A stretch of 42,670 nucleotides of DNA from contig CAYSAG010000005.1 of assembly GCA_964428935.1 (NCBI GenBank), forward strand, positions 1-42,670, in the 5' to 3' direction. The notes under the pieces were generated by a model. That model was given only the letters and a program-made list of their open reading frames with translations. It did no database searches and was not told where the DNA came from. This document shows positions 35,125 through 42,670 of this stretch, piece by piece. Made by a program: the position numbers and the translations under genes. Each line of letters starts with the position of its first letter. Positions within the stretch are counted from its first letter, which is position 1. Source of the stretch: JAADHY01 sp964428935 (GTDB lineage Bacteria > Planctomycetota > Planctomycetia > Planctomycetales > Planctomycetaceae).

Positions 35125-36570
35125 GTGAGCGGACCGACTCGATTGGGGCGTGTGTTCCTGACGCTGGTCGTGGCCGTGCAAGCCGCTGCGGCGCTGTCGT
35201 CTGAGCAACAAATGGGCGTGCGTGTCGACCCGGCCAATCGGCGCTACTTGCTCTACAACGGCCGACCGTTCTACCTGATTGGCAGCGGCATGGAGTCGGT
35301 GTGTCAGCCGTGGAGCCGCACGCGCCAGCAGTGGCGGGACTACCTGAACATGCTGCACCGCAACGGCTTCAACCGCGTGCGGTTCTTCCCGTGGGACCTG
35401 TGCTGGCAAGACGAGCTGCTCCCCACGTTTTCTCCCTGGGCCGTGCGAGACCCGAAGGCCTTCGACTTCGACCTCACGCGTTTCAACCCCGCGTACTGGG
35501 ACTTGGTCAAGTCGATTCTGGAAATGGCCCGGCAGCGAGACATTGTGGTCGAGTACATTCTTTTCGACTACTGCTGTCTTCGCGACAAGGGGAAAGAGAG
35601 GCCGTGGAGCCGGTGTCCGCTGGCCGCGGCGAACAACAACGGCGGGGCAGTGCCGGGCAAAATCGGAAAACCGGGCGTCTACTTGTTTGCAGACTACGAC
35701 GACCTGGACCTGTTCCGACGTCCGTTCAACCCGAACTGGGACTGGAAAAAACGCAACCAGTGGTTCCAGCAGCTTTACGTCAAGTACACGGTCGACCAAC
35801 TGGGCGAGTTTCCGAACGTGTACTGGGAAATCATGAACGAGCAAGGGTGGCAGAAAGTGGAGCCGGACGGGGTGCGCTGGACGCGGCACTGGCTGGCTTT
35901 CTTGGACAAGCACGACCCACACCGCCACCTGCGGTCCATCAACGCCGCCGACGTCTACGACCAAATGCCGGGCATGGACATTGTCTGCGAGCACCCCATT
36001 CCGTTTTTCCACAAGCGCGAGCTGACGACGCCGGAGGTGGCGGTGGAAATCATTCACCGCAATTTGAAGTTCGGCAAGCCGGTGGTGTGTGACGAAACGG
36101 GGTTCTTCCCGCCTCAGGAGTCGACCGAAGACGCCAAGTGGCGGACGTACTCGGCCGAGCAGTTGGCGAACGAGCGGCGAGCGTTCTGGTTTTCGTTTGT
36201 GGCCGGCGGACACTGGACGGCCGTTTGTTGGCAAGACTTCCGCGAACGCGACACGCACCGCTGGGTGCGGCATTTGGCCGAGTTTGTTCGGAAGGTGGAC
36301 TACCGGCGAATGGACCCGCACGACGAGCTGGTCCGCGGCGGCCACTGTCTGGCTCGACCCGGCCACGAGTACGTGCTTTACACGGGGTGGGGCGAGCGGC
36401 TGGAGGTCGACCTTTCCGACGTAGGCGCTCGGCCCGTGCAAGCTCGCTGGCTGGACCCGCGCACGGGCCGACTGACGCCGGCCTCGCCTGTAAAGACCGA
36501 GAGCGGTCACCAAACCTTCCAGCCGCCCTCCCGCGACGACTGGGTGCTGTGGATTGTGGCCAAACAGTAG
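35125..36570 (+). CDS. Secreted (beta/alpha)8 glycoside hydrolase, DUF4038-like
   Basis: A 481-residue protein with a signal peptide (hydrophobic 8-24, cleavage near AAALS). The TIM-barrel core opens RRYLLYNGRPFYLIGSGMES and HRNGFNRVRFFPW, as in DUF4038/GH140-like proteins. Catalytic candidates are E239 in VYWEIMNEQGW (acid/base, after strand 4) and E324 in PVVCDETGFFPP (nucleophile), the clan GH-A layout. The C-terminal beta domain (from about 400) resembles the so-called collagen-binding domain that follows such barrels. The substrate is unknown. GTG 35125 is chosen for its AAAGGTGG site and correct signal peptide. It lies between an exported oxidoreductase and a sulfatase, suggesting polysaccharide breakdown. 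Confidence 0.85.
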   Translation: MSGPTRLGRVFLTLVVAVQAAAALSSEQQMGVRVDPANRRYLLYNGRPFYLIGSGMESVCQPWSRTRQQWRDYLNMLHRNGFNRVRFFPWDLCWQDELLPTFSPWAVRDPKAFDFDLTRFNPAYWDLVKSILEMARQRDIVVEYILFDYCCLRDKGKERPWSRCPLAAANNNGGAVPGKIGKPGVYLFADYDDLDLFRRPFNPNWDWKKRNQWFQQLYVKYTVDQLGEFPNVYWEIMNEQGWQKVEPDGVRWTRHWLAFLDKHDPHRHLRSINAADVYDQMPGMDIVCEHPIPFFHKRELTTPEVAVEIIHRNLKFGKPVVCDETGFFPPQESTEDAKWRTYSAEQLANERRAFWFSFVAGGHWTAVCWQDFRERDTHRWVRHLAEFVRKVDYRRMDPHDELVRGGHCLARPGHEYVLYTGWGERLEVDLSDVGARPVQARWLDPRTGRLTPASPVKTESGHQTFQPPSRDDWVLWIVAKQ

Positions 36571-36673
36571 CCGCGCTGCGGACCGTCGCGTCGGGGCAAG
36601 CACGCGGCTGGGGCAGCGAGTTTCACCAGTCCGGCCAAACCGACAGGCTCCGCTTTCGTAGGGTTGACGGAGC

Positions 36674-38152
36674 TCAATGGCGGCGGGCCTTCGGCCGTTG
36701 GCGGCTCGGCATTTGAGCATCGACTTGTTTCAGCCACTGGTCCAACTGTCGACGCAGCTCGGCCGCACGCTCGGGCAGTTGCTCGGCCAGGTCCCGAGTC
36801 TCGCTCAAGTCTTCGGCCAAGTTGTACAGCTCCACGCGGTCGTCCTCGTAGTAGTGCAACAGCTTCCACGGGCCCTGTCGCACGGCCGAGACGGGCGTCG
36901 TCGTCGCGTAGTAGTGGGGGTAGTGCCAGAACAGGGTCTGGCGAGACCACGGCGCCTCCGGGTTGCTCAGCAAGCTGGCAAAGCTCAGCCCGTCTTCCGT
37001 GCGAGCGGGCTTCTGGTGCGAAAGGCCGAGCAGCTCGAGAATCGTTGCGTAGAAGTCACACGAGCTGACCGGCTGTCGACAGACGCTGCCGGCCGGAACG
37101 TGACCCGGCCAGCGAACAATCAGCGGAACTCGCACTCCGCCCTCGTAGAGCGACCCTTTGCCCGACCGAAGGGGGAAGTTGTTCGTCACCCTCTGGCCCC
37201 GGTACCGGTTGATGAAACCGCCGTTGTCCGACGTGAAAAAGACAATGGTGTTGTCGGCCAGACCGAGCTCCTCCAGCTTGTCCAGCACGCGGCCGACGTT
37301 GGTGTCCAACGTCTCGACCATGGCCGCGTAGGCCGGGTTCTGGTGGCGGAGGTTCGGCCGGAGACGCGAGCGGTACTTCTCGACCAGCTCCGGCTTGGCC
37401 TCGATCGGCGTGTGCACCGCGTGCCAGCAAAGGTACAAGAAGAAGGGACGGTCGTCCACGCGTTCGAGGATTTTCAGGGCCTCGCTGGTCAGTCGGTCCG
37501 TCAAGTACTCGCCCGGCTTGCCCCACTCCAAATGCGGCACGTAACGGTACTCGTCGCCAAACGTGCCCGTGCCTCGGTACGGCCACCAGTACGTGTTCGG
37601 AGCTCCCCAGCCGGTGCCGCCAATGTTGACGTCGAAACCCATGGCTTCGGGAAAGTACTTGTAGCCGCCCAAATGCCACTTGCCGACGTGAGCACAGAAG
37701 TAGCCGGCTTGGTGCAACGTCTTGGCCAGTGTCCGCTCGGACTGAGGCAGGTGCGAAGCGGCGTCCGGCGGCAGCAACGGTCTGTTGAACACGCGGTTCT
37801 TCGCCGACTCTTTCCAAATGGTCATGTGCAGCCGAGCCGGTGCCTTTCCGGTCATGATGGAAGCCCGCGTGGGCGAACAGACGGGAGCGGCCGCGTAGGC
37901 GTCGGTGAACCGCATGCCTTCGGCGGCCAGACGGTCCAGACGAGGCGTTTGGTGCAGGTCGGCGCCGTAGCACGCCAAGTCCGACCAGCCCAGGTCGTCC
38001 GCCAGAAGAAAGACGACGTTCGGACGACGGGCCGCCGGCGCACGCTCGCCTCCGTCCCGTGCCAACGTCCGCTGCGGCAGTCCAGCAACGAAGCTCAAAG
38101 CCGCGACCAGCACAAACAGCAAAGCTGTCTTGCACCACCGAGACACTCGCAT
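36674..38152 (-). CDS. Secreted family S1 sulfatase
   Basis: A 492-residue arylsulfatase-type enzyme that removes sulfate esters, probably from polysaccharide. It has a signal peptide (residues 1-31). The metal-binding start is RPNVVFLLADDLGWSDLACYG. The formylglycine motif CSPTRASIMTG has its modified cysteine at position 92. HVGKWHLGG, VFFTSDNGG and KGSLYEGGVRVPLIVRWPG complete the S1 signature. The Cys-type motif needs a formylglycine-generating enzyme, not encoded here. The ATG at 38152 follows GGAGG. Convergent with the glycoside hydrolase, it fits a sulfated-glycan locus. Confidence 0.95.
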   Translation of the reverse strand: MRVSRWCKTALLFVLVAALSFVAGLPQRTLARDGGERAPAARRPNVVFLLADDLGWSDLACYGADLHQTPRLDRLAAEGMRFTDAYAAAPVCSPTRASIMTGKAPARLHMTIWKESAKNRVFNRPLLPPDAASHLPQSERTLAKTLHQAGYFCAHVGKWHLGGYKYFPEAMGFDVNIGGTGWGAPNTYWWPYRGTGTFGDEYRYVPHLEWGKPGEYLTDRLTSEALKILERVDDRPFFLYLCWHAVHTPIEAKPELVEKYRSRLRPNLRHQNPAYAAMVETLDTNVGRVLDKLEELGLADNTIVFFTSDNGGFINRYRGQRVTNNFPLRSGKGSLYEGGVRVPLIVRWPGHVPAGSVCRQPVSSCDFYATILELLGLSHQKPARTEDGLSFASLLSNPEAPWSRQTLFWHYPHYYATTTPVSAVRQGPWKLLHYYEDDRVELYNLAEDLSETRDLAEQLPERAAELRRQLDQWLKQVDAQMPSRQRPKARRH

Positions 38153-38325
38153 GGCAACAACCTCCGGCCTGAACCGTCCACCGTCGGACGGACGAACCCC
38201 CAACGCCGACTCGCGCCGTCCACAGGACCCGCGGCGTACTGCCCGCGCTGGCCGACCGTTTTCGACCGCTGCACGTCGCCGGGACCAGCGGCCGCGGGCC
38301 CGCAAAGAAGTCGCACCGAGCCCGC

Positions 38326-39060
38326 TCAATCGCCCGTGTACCCGCACACGCCCAGGCGTGGGGAATTGGGGATGGGAGACAGCATCTCTTCTCCGCACCC
38401 GTGCTTCTTCGCGCAGCGGTCGCACAACCAACCTTCGTCTGTAAACTGGCACTCGAAACACAAGTGCTTGGCCGGTTTGCCGCACCGGCAATGAATCTCG
38501 GGAGGCACGTTGCGGGCGAGCAGCTGGACGTCTCCCTTCGGCAAAGGCCTCTGCAGTTCGGCGACGACCGTCAGTTCCAGTTCCGTCGGGCTTCCGAAGT
38601 CGTACTCGTAGTAACAGATTGCTCCTGGTTCGAGGTACACGTCGAGAGGCTCGCTCATCCGTTTCCCCTTCGGCCCTCCCAAACCCAAGAAGGCACCGCC
38701 GCCCGAGAAGCAACGGTCGTCCCGAATGAGCACTCGCTTTCGCGAACGTCCCCGCCGTCCGCCTCCTGCGGACAACACAGTAAACTGGCTCAAGTGGTCG
38801 CAACACTCCACCCAAGTTTGGCGCAGAAATAGGTCCAGGTCCCTGAACGTCGATTCGGTCCGCGTGTCGACGACCAGCCAGTACTCGGGACGGTCCAGCC
38901 CTTCAATGAGCAAGCGCAGGACTGGCTTCGGTTTCCTCGACGAGCCCGCCCGCTTGCCCTGGTGAGCCAGCTCCCGACAGCTTTGCAAGTGTTCCAGCAT
39001 CTTTGGCTGAGGCGCCTTCTCGCCGCACCCCTGGCAGACTCCTTTCGTCGTGTTGCTCAT
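38326..39060 (-). CDS. pRiA4b ORF-3-like domain protein flanked by zinc-binding motifs
   Basis: A 244-residue protein. The N-terminus has a C-x2-C-x12-H-x3-C type zinc motif (CQGCGEKAPQPKMLEHLQSC). The middle (about 45-180) matches the pRiA4b ORF-3-like pattern: VLRLLIEGLDRPEYWLVVD, STFRDLDLFLRQTWVECCDHLSQF and ICYYEYDFGSPTELELTV. The C-terminus is a Cys/His-rich ribbon (CRCGKPAKHLCFECQF to CDRCAKKHGCGEE). The domain was first seen on Agrobacterium plasmids and occurs widely with unknown function. ATG 39060 is chosen for its AAAGGAG site; an upstream TTG exists. Nothing shows recent mobility here. Confidence 0.75.
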   Translation of the reverse strand: MSNTTKGVCQGCGEKAPQPKMLEHLQSCRELAHQGKRAGSSRKPKPVLRLLIEGLDRPEYWLVVDTRTESTFRDLDLFLRQTWVECCDHLSQFTVLSAGGGRRGRSRKRVLIRDDRCFSGGGAFLGLGGPKGKRMSEPLDVYLEPGAICYYEYDFGSPTELELTVVAELQRPLPKGDVQLLARNVPPEIHCRCGKPAKHLCFECQFTDEGWLCDRCAKKHGCGEEMLSPIPNSPRLGVCGYTGD

Positions 39061-39560
39061 GGTCTTGACTCCTTTACGCAAAACCGGTCAGGTGAGGCAG
39101 AAAGCTCGTGCCGTTGCCTCGCTGGCGGAGCCGGCTTGGCCCCGGGCCAGGCCGCAACGGAAAGCGTACGGGTTAACCTCGTTCCACACGGCGGGCTCAC
39201 CGTCGACACAATGAACTTAACGCAGTGCTCGTTGCAAAACCAGCGAGCGGGTGGGGCGACCGAGCGGCGGCCCGGACGGCATTGGCACGCCGGAAAGCGT
39301 CCGAGCCATGTCGAACGACCCGGTCGTTTACAACCGCGACGAAGTCGACTGGCAGGCGGTGCGCCTGTCGCAGTGAGTCCGAGACGGAAAGGACGGCCGG
39401 AGCCGGCTCGGCGCCGTCGGCCGCGGACGGTTCCGCACGTCGGACGAGGCCGGGTTGCCGGCTGAGCCCCGCTCGACTCGCTACTCCGTTCGCTGCCACG
39501 AACAGCGTGTGTTCTTGACCGCGGTCTCCAAAAGAACGTCGTGCTCGGTGCGAAAGGCCG
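39061..39560. other. Intergenic stretch between endonuclease III and the pRiA4b-like gene
   Basis: A 500-bp stretch between two minus-strand genes. It includes a 22-codon plus-strand frame at 39308-39376 with a weak ribosome site (GGAAAG), which I do not call as a gene. No repeat or terminator was seen. Confidence 0.45.
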
Positions 39561-40316
39561 TCAACTTTTCGAGGTCCGTCTGCTCCTCTTGCCCGCCGTT
39601 CGACGCGGCTTCGCCTGCTCCGGCCCCACTGCGGCCTCGCCGGCGTCCAGCGGTGGCAAGTCGCAGCGCGGGCAGTACTTCAGCAGCGGACACTCCAAGC
39701 AATTCGGCTTTCGAGCGGTGCAAACCTCGCGGCCGTGCTGAATCAACCGGTGCGAGAAATCAATCCACTCGGCCTTCGGAACCAGTTCGACCAGGTCCTG
39801 CTCAATCTTGTCCGGGTTGGTGTTGGTGGTCAGCCCCAGGCGTCGGGCAATTCGTTTCACGTGCGTGTCGACGACAATGCCGCTCGGAATGCCGCACGCC
39901 GTACCCAACACCACGTTGGCCGTCTTCCGACCGACGCCCGGCAGTTGAACCAGTTGCTCCAGTGACCGCGGCACTTCTCCCCCGTGCCGCTCCACCAGCG
40001 CCCGCGCTACTTGCCGCAAGGCCGTCGCCTTGTTGCGGTAGAAACCGGTGGACTGAATCAGTCGTTCCACGTCCTGCTGACGAGCCTTCGCCAAAGCCTC
40101 GGCCGTCGGGTACTTGGCGAACAGTTCGGGCGTCACTTGGTTGACCCGCTCGTCGGTGCACTGAGCCGCCAGAATGGTCGCCACCAGCAGCTCGAACGGC
40201 GACCGGTGGTTCAAGGCACACGTCGCTTTCGGGTAGGCCTTTTTCAAAGCCTGCACGATTTTGCGGGCGCGCTTCTTTTTTTCAACGAGCGACTCGTCAA
40301 AACCGGAAGCAGTCAC
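39561..40316 (-). CDS. nth: Endonuclease III
   Basis: A DNA glycosylase/AP lyase of base-excision repair for oxidised pyrimidines. The 251-residue protein has the helix-hairpin-helix LPGVGRKTANVVLG with the catalytic lysine (about 131), the catalytic aspartate in GIVVDTHVKRIARRLGL (about 150), and the iron-sulfur cysteines spaced C-x6-C-x2-C-x5-C (CTARKPNCLECPLLKYC, about 199-215). The C-terminal tail is basic and longer than in E. coli. GTG 40316 is preferred because AAGGGG lies upstream; TTG 40343 would add nine residues. It is divergent from the Lon-domain gene. Confidence 0.95.
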   Translation of the reverse strand: MTASGFDESLVEKKKRARKIVQALKKAYPKATCALNHRSPFELLVATILAAQCTDERVNQVTPELFAKYPTAEALAKARQQDVERLIQSTGFYRNKATALRQVARALVERHGGEVPRSLEQLVQLPGVGRKTANVVLGTACGIPSGIVVDTHVKRIARRLGLTTNTNPDKIEQDLVELVPKAEWIDFSHRLIQHGREVCTARKPNCLECPLLKYCPRCDLPPLDAGEAAVGPEQAKPRRTAGKRSRRTSKS

Positions 40317-40495
40317 GGCTCGTTTCCCCTTCAGGGACCCCAATGCCCGTAGCGTCAGCCTGGTCGACGGGCCTAGAATGGCCTCCGACGTGAAGACGAA
40401 GGTCGGCCGACCAGACAGCCGTCGTCAACATGCTACCGGCGGCCGCCCGACGGTGCCACCGACGAGAAGAACGTCTTGCCGACGCCCCCACGGCC

Positions 40496-40526
40496 GCTGT
40501 CTGGCACCTCTTTGGCTGTCTGGCAC
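40496..40526 (+). repeat. 12-bp direct repeat upstream of the Lon-domain gene, with a sigma-54-like element
   Basis: GCTGTCTGGCAC occurs at 40496-40507 and again at 40515-40526, a 19-bp period. The first copy continues as TGGCACC, four bases, TGGCT, which keeps GG and GC ten bases apart as in -24/-12 promoters but departs from TTGCA. It lies 46-76 bp before the ATG at 40572. Confidence 0.45.
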
Positions 40527-40571
40527 AGCCTTGGTCGACTGTCCGCGTGGTCGGGGAGCCAAGAGCGAGCC

Positions 40572-41270
40572 ATGACTGCCGGTCCGGAACGCAAGTCGCT
40601 TCCGCGGAAGTTGAAGGGGGTGCCGCTGTTGCCGTTGCGCCGCGACTTCCTCTTCCCCCACACTCTGCTGCCGCTGTGGCTGACCGACCCCGCTCGCTCG
40701 GCTCTACTGCACGAAGTCCACACGGGGCGGCGTCTGGTCGTCGCGACAACCGAAGCGGTGCACCGGTGCCTGGAGCGCGGCTGGCCGGTCGGCGACGGGG
40801 CCTGCGCGTGCGTGGCCGAGGTGGTGACGGCTCGTCGTACCGCCGACGGACTGGCCGTCTGCCTGCTGCGCGGTTTGGCAAGGGTCAGCGTCGAAAAGAC
40901 GCAAGGAACCCCCGAGGGGCCGCTGTTGGTGACGGCTCGCCTCTTCCCTGACTTCTACCCCAAAAGGCCCGCCATTGACCGAGCTCACCGGGCGTTCGAG
41001 CTGTGCAGCTTGTTTCGTCAGTTGGTCAGCGAGCTGATTGGCGAGCCGTCGCTGGTCCGAATGCTCGAACACGAGCTACCGCTCGGACACCTCTGCGACC
41101 GACTGGCGGCCGGACTGGAACTGCGTTCGTCCGAAGCGTTCGAGCTGCTGGCCGAAACGAACGCCGACCTGCGCAGCGACCTGCTGCTGAACCTGCTTCG
41201 TCAGCGTTTGCGACAGTTCGCCCGTTCTTCCTTGCCTGCGTCGTGTCAACAGAACGAAAGCCGGAACTGA
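40572..41270 (+). CDS. Stand-alone Lon N-terminal (substrate-binding) domain protein
   Basis: A 232-residue protein that resembles only the LonN/PUA-like domain of Lon protease (KGVPLLPLRRDFLFPHTLLPLWLTDPARSALLHEV at the start, then GDGACACVAEVV and GLARVSVE). It has no ATPase or protease domain. A helical second half (FELCSLFRQLVSELIG, LPLGHLCDRLAAGLELRSSEAFELLAETNADLRSDLLLNLLRQRL) matches the linker helices of such proteins. Stand-alone LonN proteins are widespread with unclear function; adaptor or substrate-binding roles are proposed. The ATG at 40572 is the first one giving the domain start. Confidence 0.88.
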   Translation: MTAGPERKSLPRKLKGVPLLPLRRDFLFPHTLLPLWLTDPARSALLHEVHTGRRLVVATTEAVHRCLERGWPVGDGACACVAEVVTARRTADGLAVCLLRGLARVSVEKTQGTPEGPLLVTARLFPDFYPKRPAIDRAHRAFELCSLFRQLVSELIGEPSLVRMLEHELPLGHLCDRLAAGLELRSSEAFELLAETNADLRSDLLLNLLRQRLRQFARSSLPASCQQNESRN

Positions 41271-41343
41271 GCGGCGGGCGTTGGAGCTGCCAGGCGGCGC
41301 TTCTTCGAGTTCCCGACTCGGTCCGCAGACCTCACCCACGGCT

Positions 41344-41370
41344 GGCACAACCGGCACAACCGGCGCAACC
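41344..41370 (+). repeat. Three tandem 9-bp units
   Basis: GGCACAACC, GGCACAACC, GGCGCAACC follow one another between the Lon-domain gene and the GGDEF-like gene. It is outside any convincing gene and may be only a slippage tract. Confidence 0.6.
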
Positions 41371-41546
41371 AGAGGTCCCGTCTGCCCGGCCGGCCTCGCT
41401 CGGGCGTTCGAGCTGCCGCTGCGCTGCCTTTCCGCAAGGTAGGGTTGCGGCGGAGTCGATTCAAAGAAACGGCCGCTTGCGGGACCAGTGTCGGCACGGT
41501 CGGCGTTTCGCACTCCCGCGCGGCCTGTCCGCGGAAAGGCCTTTCC

Positions 41547-42461
41547 ATGAACAGCTCGCCCTTCGCACTCTGGCACTTCTGGCTGCTGGCCGCGTTCGGA
41601 ATGGGGGCTGCGGCGGTGGTGGGTTTTGCGTGTGGCGTCTACTACGAGCGGACGTCGCTGACGCGTCTGGCCCGCACGGTCCGCCGCCGAGCCGCTCGAG
41701 CGGTCGACCAACTGACTCGACAACTGCAGCAACTGACCGAACTGTGTCGGGCGTTGGAGAAGGCGACGGCCGTCGACCGGCTGGCTCAACGGCTGGACGA
41801 GCTGGAAAGGCGGCGGGACGAACTGACACGGGCACTGACGGCGACGCTGGACCGCTTGAAGGCCCGAGCGGCCGCTCTGCCAAAGCCGACACCGCCGCGA
41901 GGTCGTTCGGTCCGGCGCCGAGCCGTGCGCTGGCGGCAGCCGCCCGCGCCGGACAACGGCGACTACACCGAAGTGCTCCAGACCGCACGGTCCAACCTGC
42001 AGTTGCTGCTGGAAAGCGGCCCGCACGCCCAAGCGGGTCTGCTGCTGGTGCAGGTGGACCGCTTGCCCCTCTTGCGGCGTCGGTACGGACCGCACGCCGA
42101 GGCTCTGGCCGAGAAGGTCGGTCAGTTGGTGGCCGCTCGGTTGAACCCGTACGACTTCTTCTGTCGCGTCGCGGACGACACGTTCCTGGCCCTGTTGCCC
42201 GACGTGGACGTCGAGACAGGGACGGACCGAGCGGCTCGGGTTCGGCGAGCCATTCGCGACTACCGGTTCCGACTGAACGGCGACTCCGGGCCCGAGGTGC
42301 TCGTCACCGCCAGCCTGGCCTACGTCCAGTGCCGACACGGCGAACCGCCCGACGTGGCGCTCAGCCGCGCACAGGAAGGCCTGGCTCGGTCCCAACGCTA
42401 CGGCCGCAACCAACTGCACACCTTCGACGGCCACCAGTTCGTCCGCTGCCTGACGCCGTGA
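41547..42461 (+). CDS. Membrane protein with coiled coil and degenerate GGDEF domain
   Basis: A 304-residue protein. A membrane segment (about 9-30, HFWLLAAFGMGAAAVVGFACGV) is followed by a coiled coil (about 40-110), a basic linker, and a GGDEF-fold domain (about 141-297). Fold markers are GLLLVQVDRLPLLRRRYG, FFCRVADDTFLALLPDVDVETG and RYGRNQLHTFDG. The signature loop reads VADDTF (208-213) where active diguanylate cyclases have GGDEF, so c-di-GMP synthesis is unlikely. It may sense or bind. The ATG at 41547 follows GGAAAGG and starts just before the membrane segment. Confidence 0.82.
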   Translation: MNSSPFALWHFWLLAAFGMGAAAVVGFACGVYYERTSLTRLARTVRRRAARAVDQLTRQLQQLTELCRALEKATAVDRLAQRLDELERRRDELTRALTATLDRLKARAAALPKPTPPRGRSVRRRAVRWRQPPAPDNGDYTEVLQTARSNLQLLLESGPHAQAGLLLVQVDRLPLLRRRYGPHAEALAEKVGQLVAARLNPYDFFCRVADDTFLALLPDVDVETGTDRAARVRRAIRDYRFRLNGDSGPEVLVTASLAYVQCRHGEPPDVALSRAQEGLARSQRYGRNQLHTFDGHQFVRCLTP

Positions 42462-42555
42462 GGCGTTCTTTGTGCTTGGTTCCTGGTGCTTAGTTGTTTG
42501 TGCTTTGTTCGTTGTGTTTCGTGGCCGGTTCTGGCGGTTGGTTGGTTTGGCGGCG
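42462..42555. repeat. A-depleted GT-rich tract with a 14-bp period
   Basis: Directly after the stop of the GGDEF-like gene, 94 bases contain a single A (42492). GTGCTT recurs at 42472, 42486 and 42500, and GTGTTT at 42514, giving an exact 14-bp spacing over four units. No open frame of interest crosses it. Confidence 0.7.
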
Positions 42556-42600
42556 AACAGGGGGGAAGTGGACGGTCCGGCTCGTCTTGCCGCGGCGCGC

Positions 42601-42629
42601 AAAAAAAGCCGCCTGCCAACGCAGGCGGC
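42601..42629 (-). terminator. Intrinsic terminator for a minus-strand gene beyond the right edge
   Basis: Perfect 9-bp arms GCCGCCTGC and GCAGGCGGC with a 4-base loop (42608-42629) are followed on the minus strand by seven T (42607-42601). The orientation serves a transcript entering from the right of the window, convergent with the GGDEF-like gene. Confidence 0.85.
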
Positions 42630-42670
42630 CGAAACCAGTGTTTCGCACTACGCGACAAACGCTTGACTAC

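Noticed and set aside
39308..39376. 22-codon plus-strand frame with a weak ribosome site
   Set aside because: Too short to judge, with no neighbour or motif to support it; could be chance.

Overview
The window is 42.67 kb of GC-rich bacterial chromosome with one 100-N scaffold gap (14790-14889). The gene content points to a planctomycete (Planctomycetota). It has a family sulfatase, a Tat-exported Gfo/Idh/MocA oxidoreductase, a GH172 (former DUF2961) enzyme and another secreted glycoside hydrolase, a fused Sua5/YrdC-phosphatase protein, lipid A genes, and a flagellar basal-body cluster beside a sigma-54-type regulator. This assignment rests on gene content only; there is no rRNA, tRNA or phylogenetic marker here, and I name no species.

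Layout. 1-9124, all minus strand: a flagellar operon read right to left as TPR membrane protein, FlgN-like chaperone, enhancer-binding-protein-like regulator, flgB, flgC, fliE, fliF and fliG, with fliG cut by the left edge. 9125-10786: a small phosphodiesterase (minus) and csrA (plus) flank an intergenic region holding a perfect-consensus sigma-54 promoter for csrA and a terminator-like hairpin in the phosphodiesterase leader. 11019-12149: a secreted aldose 1-epimerase. 12528-17851: asnB-type amidotransferase, acyl carrier protein, AMP-forming ligase and a divergent NAD-synthase-like amidotransferase, with a convergent methyltransferase at 17869-18783. 19093-21183: GH172. 21695-23914: lpxD and lpxI. 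24064-25855: FHA protein and a second methyltransferase.

26732-33398 is a plus-strand metabolic block: YrdC/LMW-phosphatase fusion, rpiB, gcvH, gcvPA, gcvPB and a LipM-like lipoyl-pathway transferase. This is a glycine cleavage cluster with its lipoylation enzyme but without gcvT. 33416-38152: Gfo/Idh oxidoreductase, glycoside hydrolase and sulfatase, a polysaccharide-use neighbourhood. 38326-42461: a pRiA4b-ORF3-like zinc protein, endonuclease III, a Lon N-terminal-domain protein and a membrane protein with a degenerate GGDEF domain. The right edge has a 94-nt A-depleted tract with a 14-bp period and a terminator facing a gene beyond the window.

How the genes fit together. Flagellum assembly (basal body, regulator, chaperone) probably connects to csrA, a classic post-transcriptional regulator of motility, through sigma-54. 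The asnB-ACP-ligase-NadE-like set looks like a carrier-protein pathway that activates an acyl or amino acid group and amidates it; its product cannot be told from the sequence. The carbohydrate enzymes fit the sulfated-polysaccharide lifestyle common in this phylum. Most transcription units have no visible intrinsic terminator. Isoleucine is mostly encoded by ATT although most other C/T-ending codons end in C.
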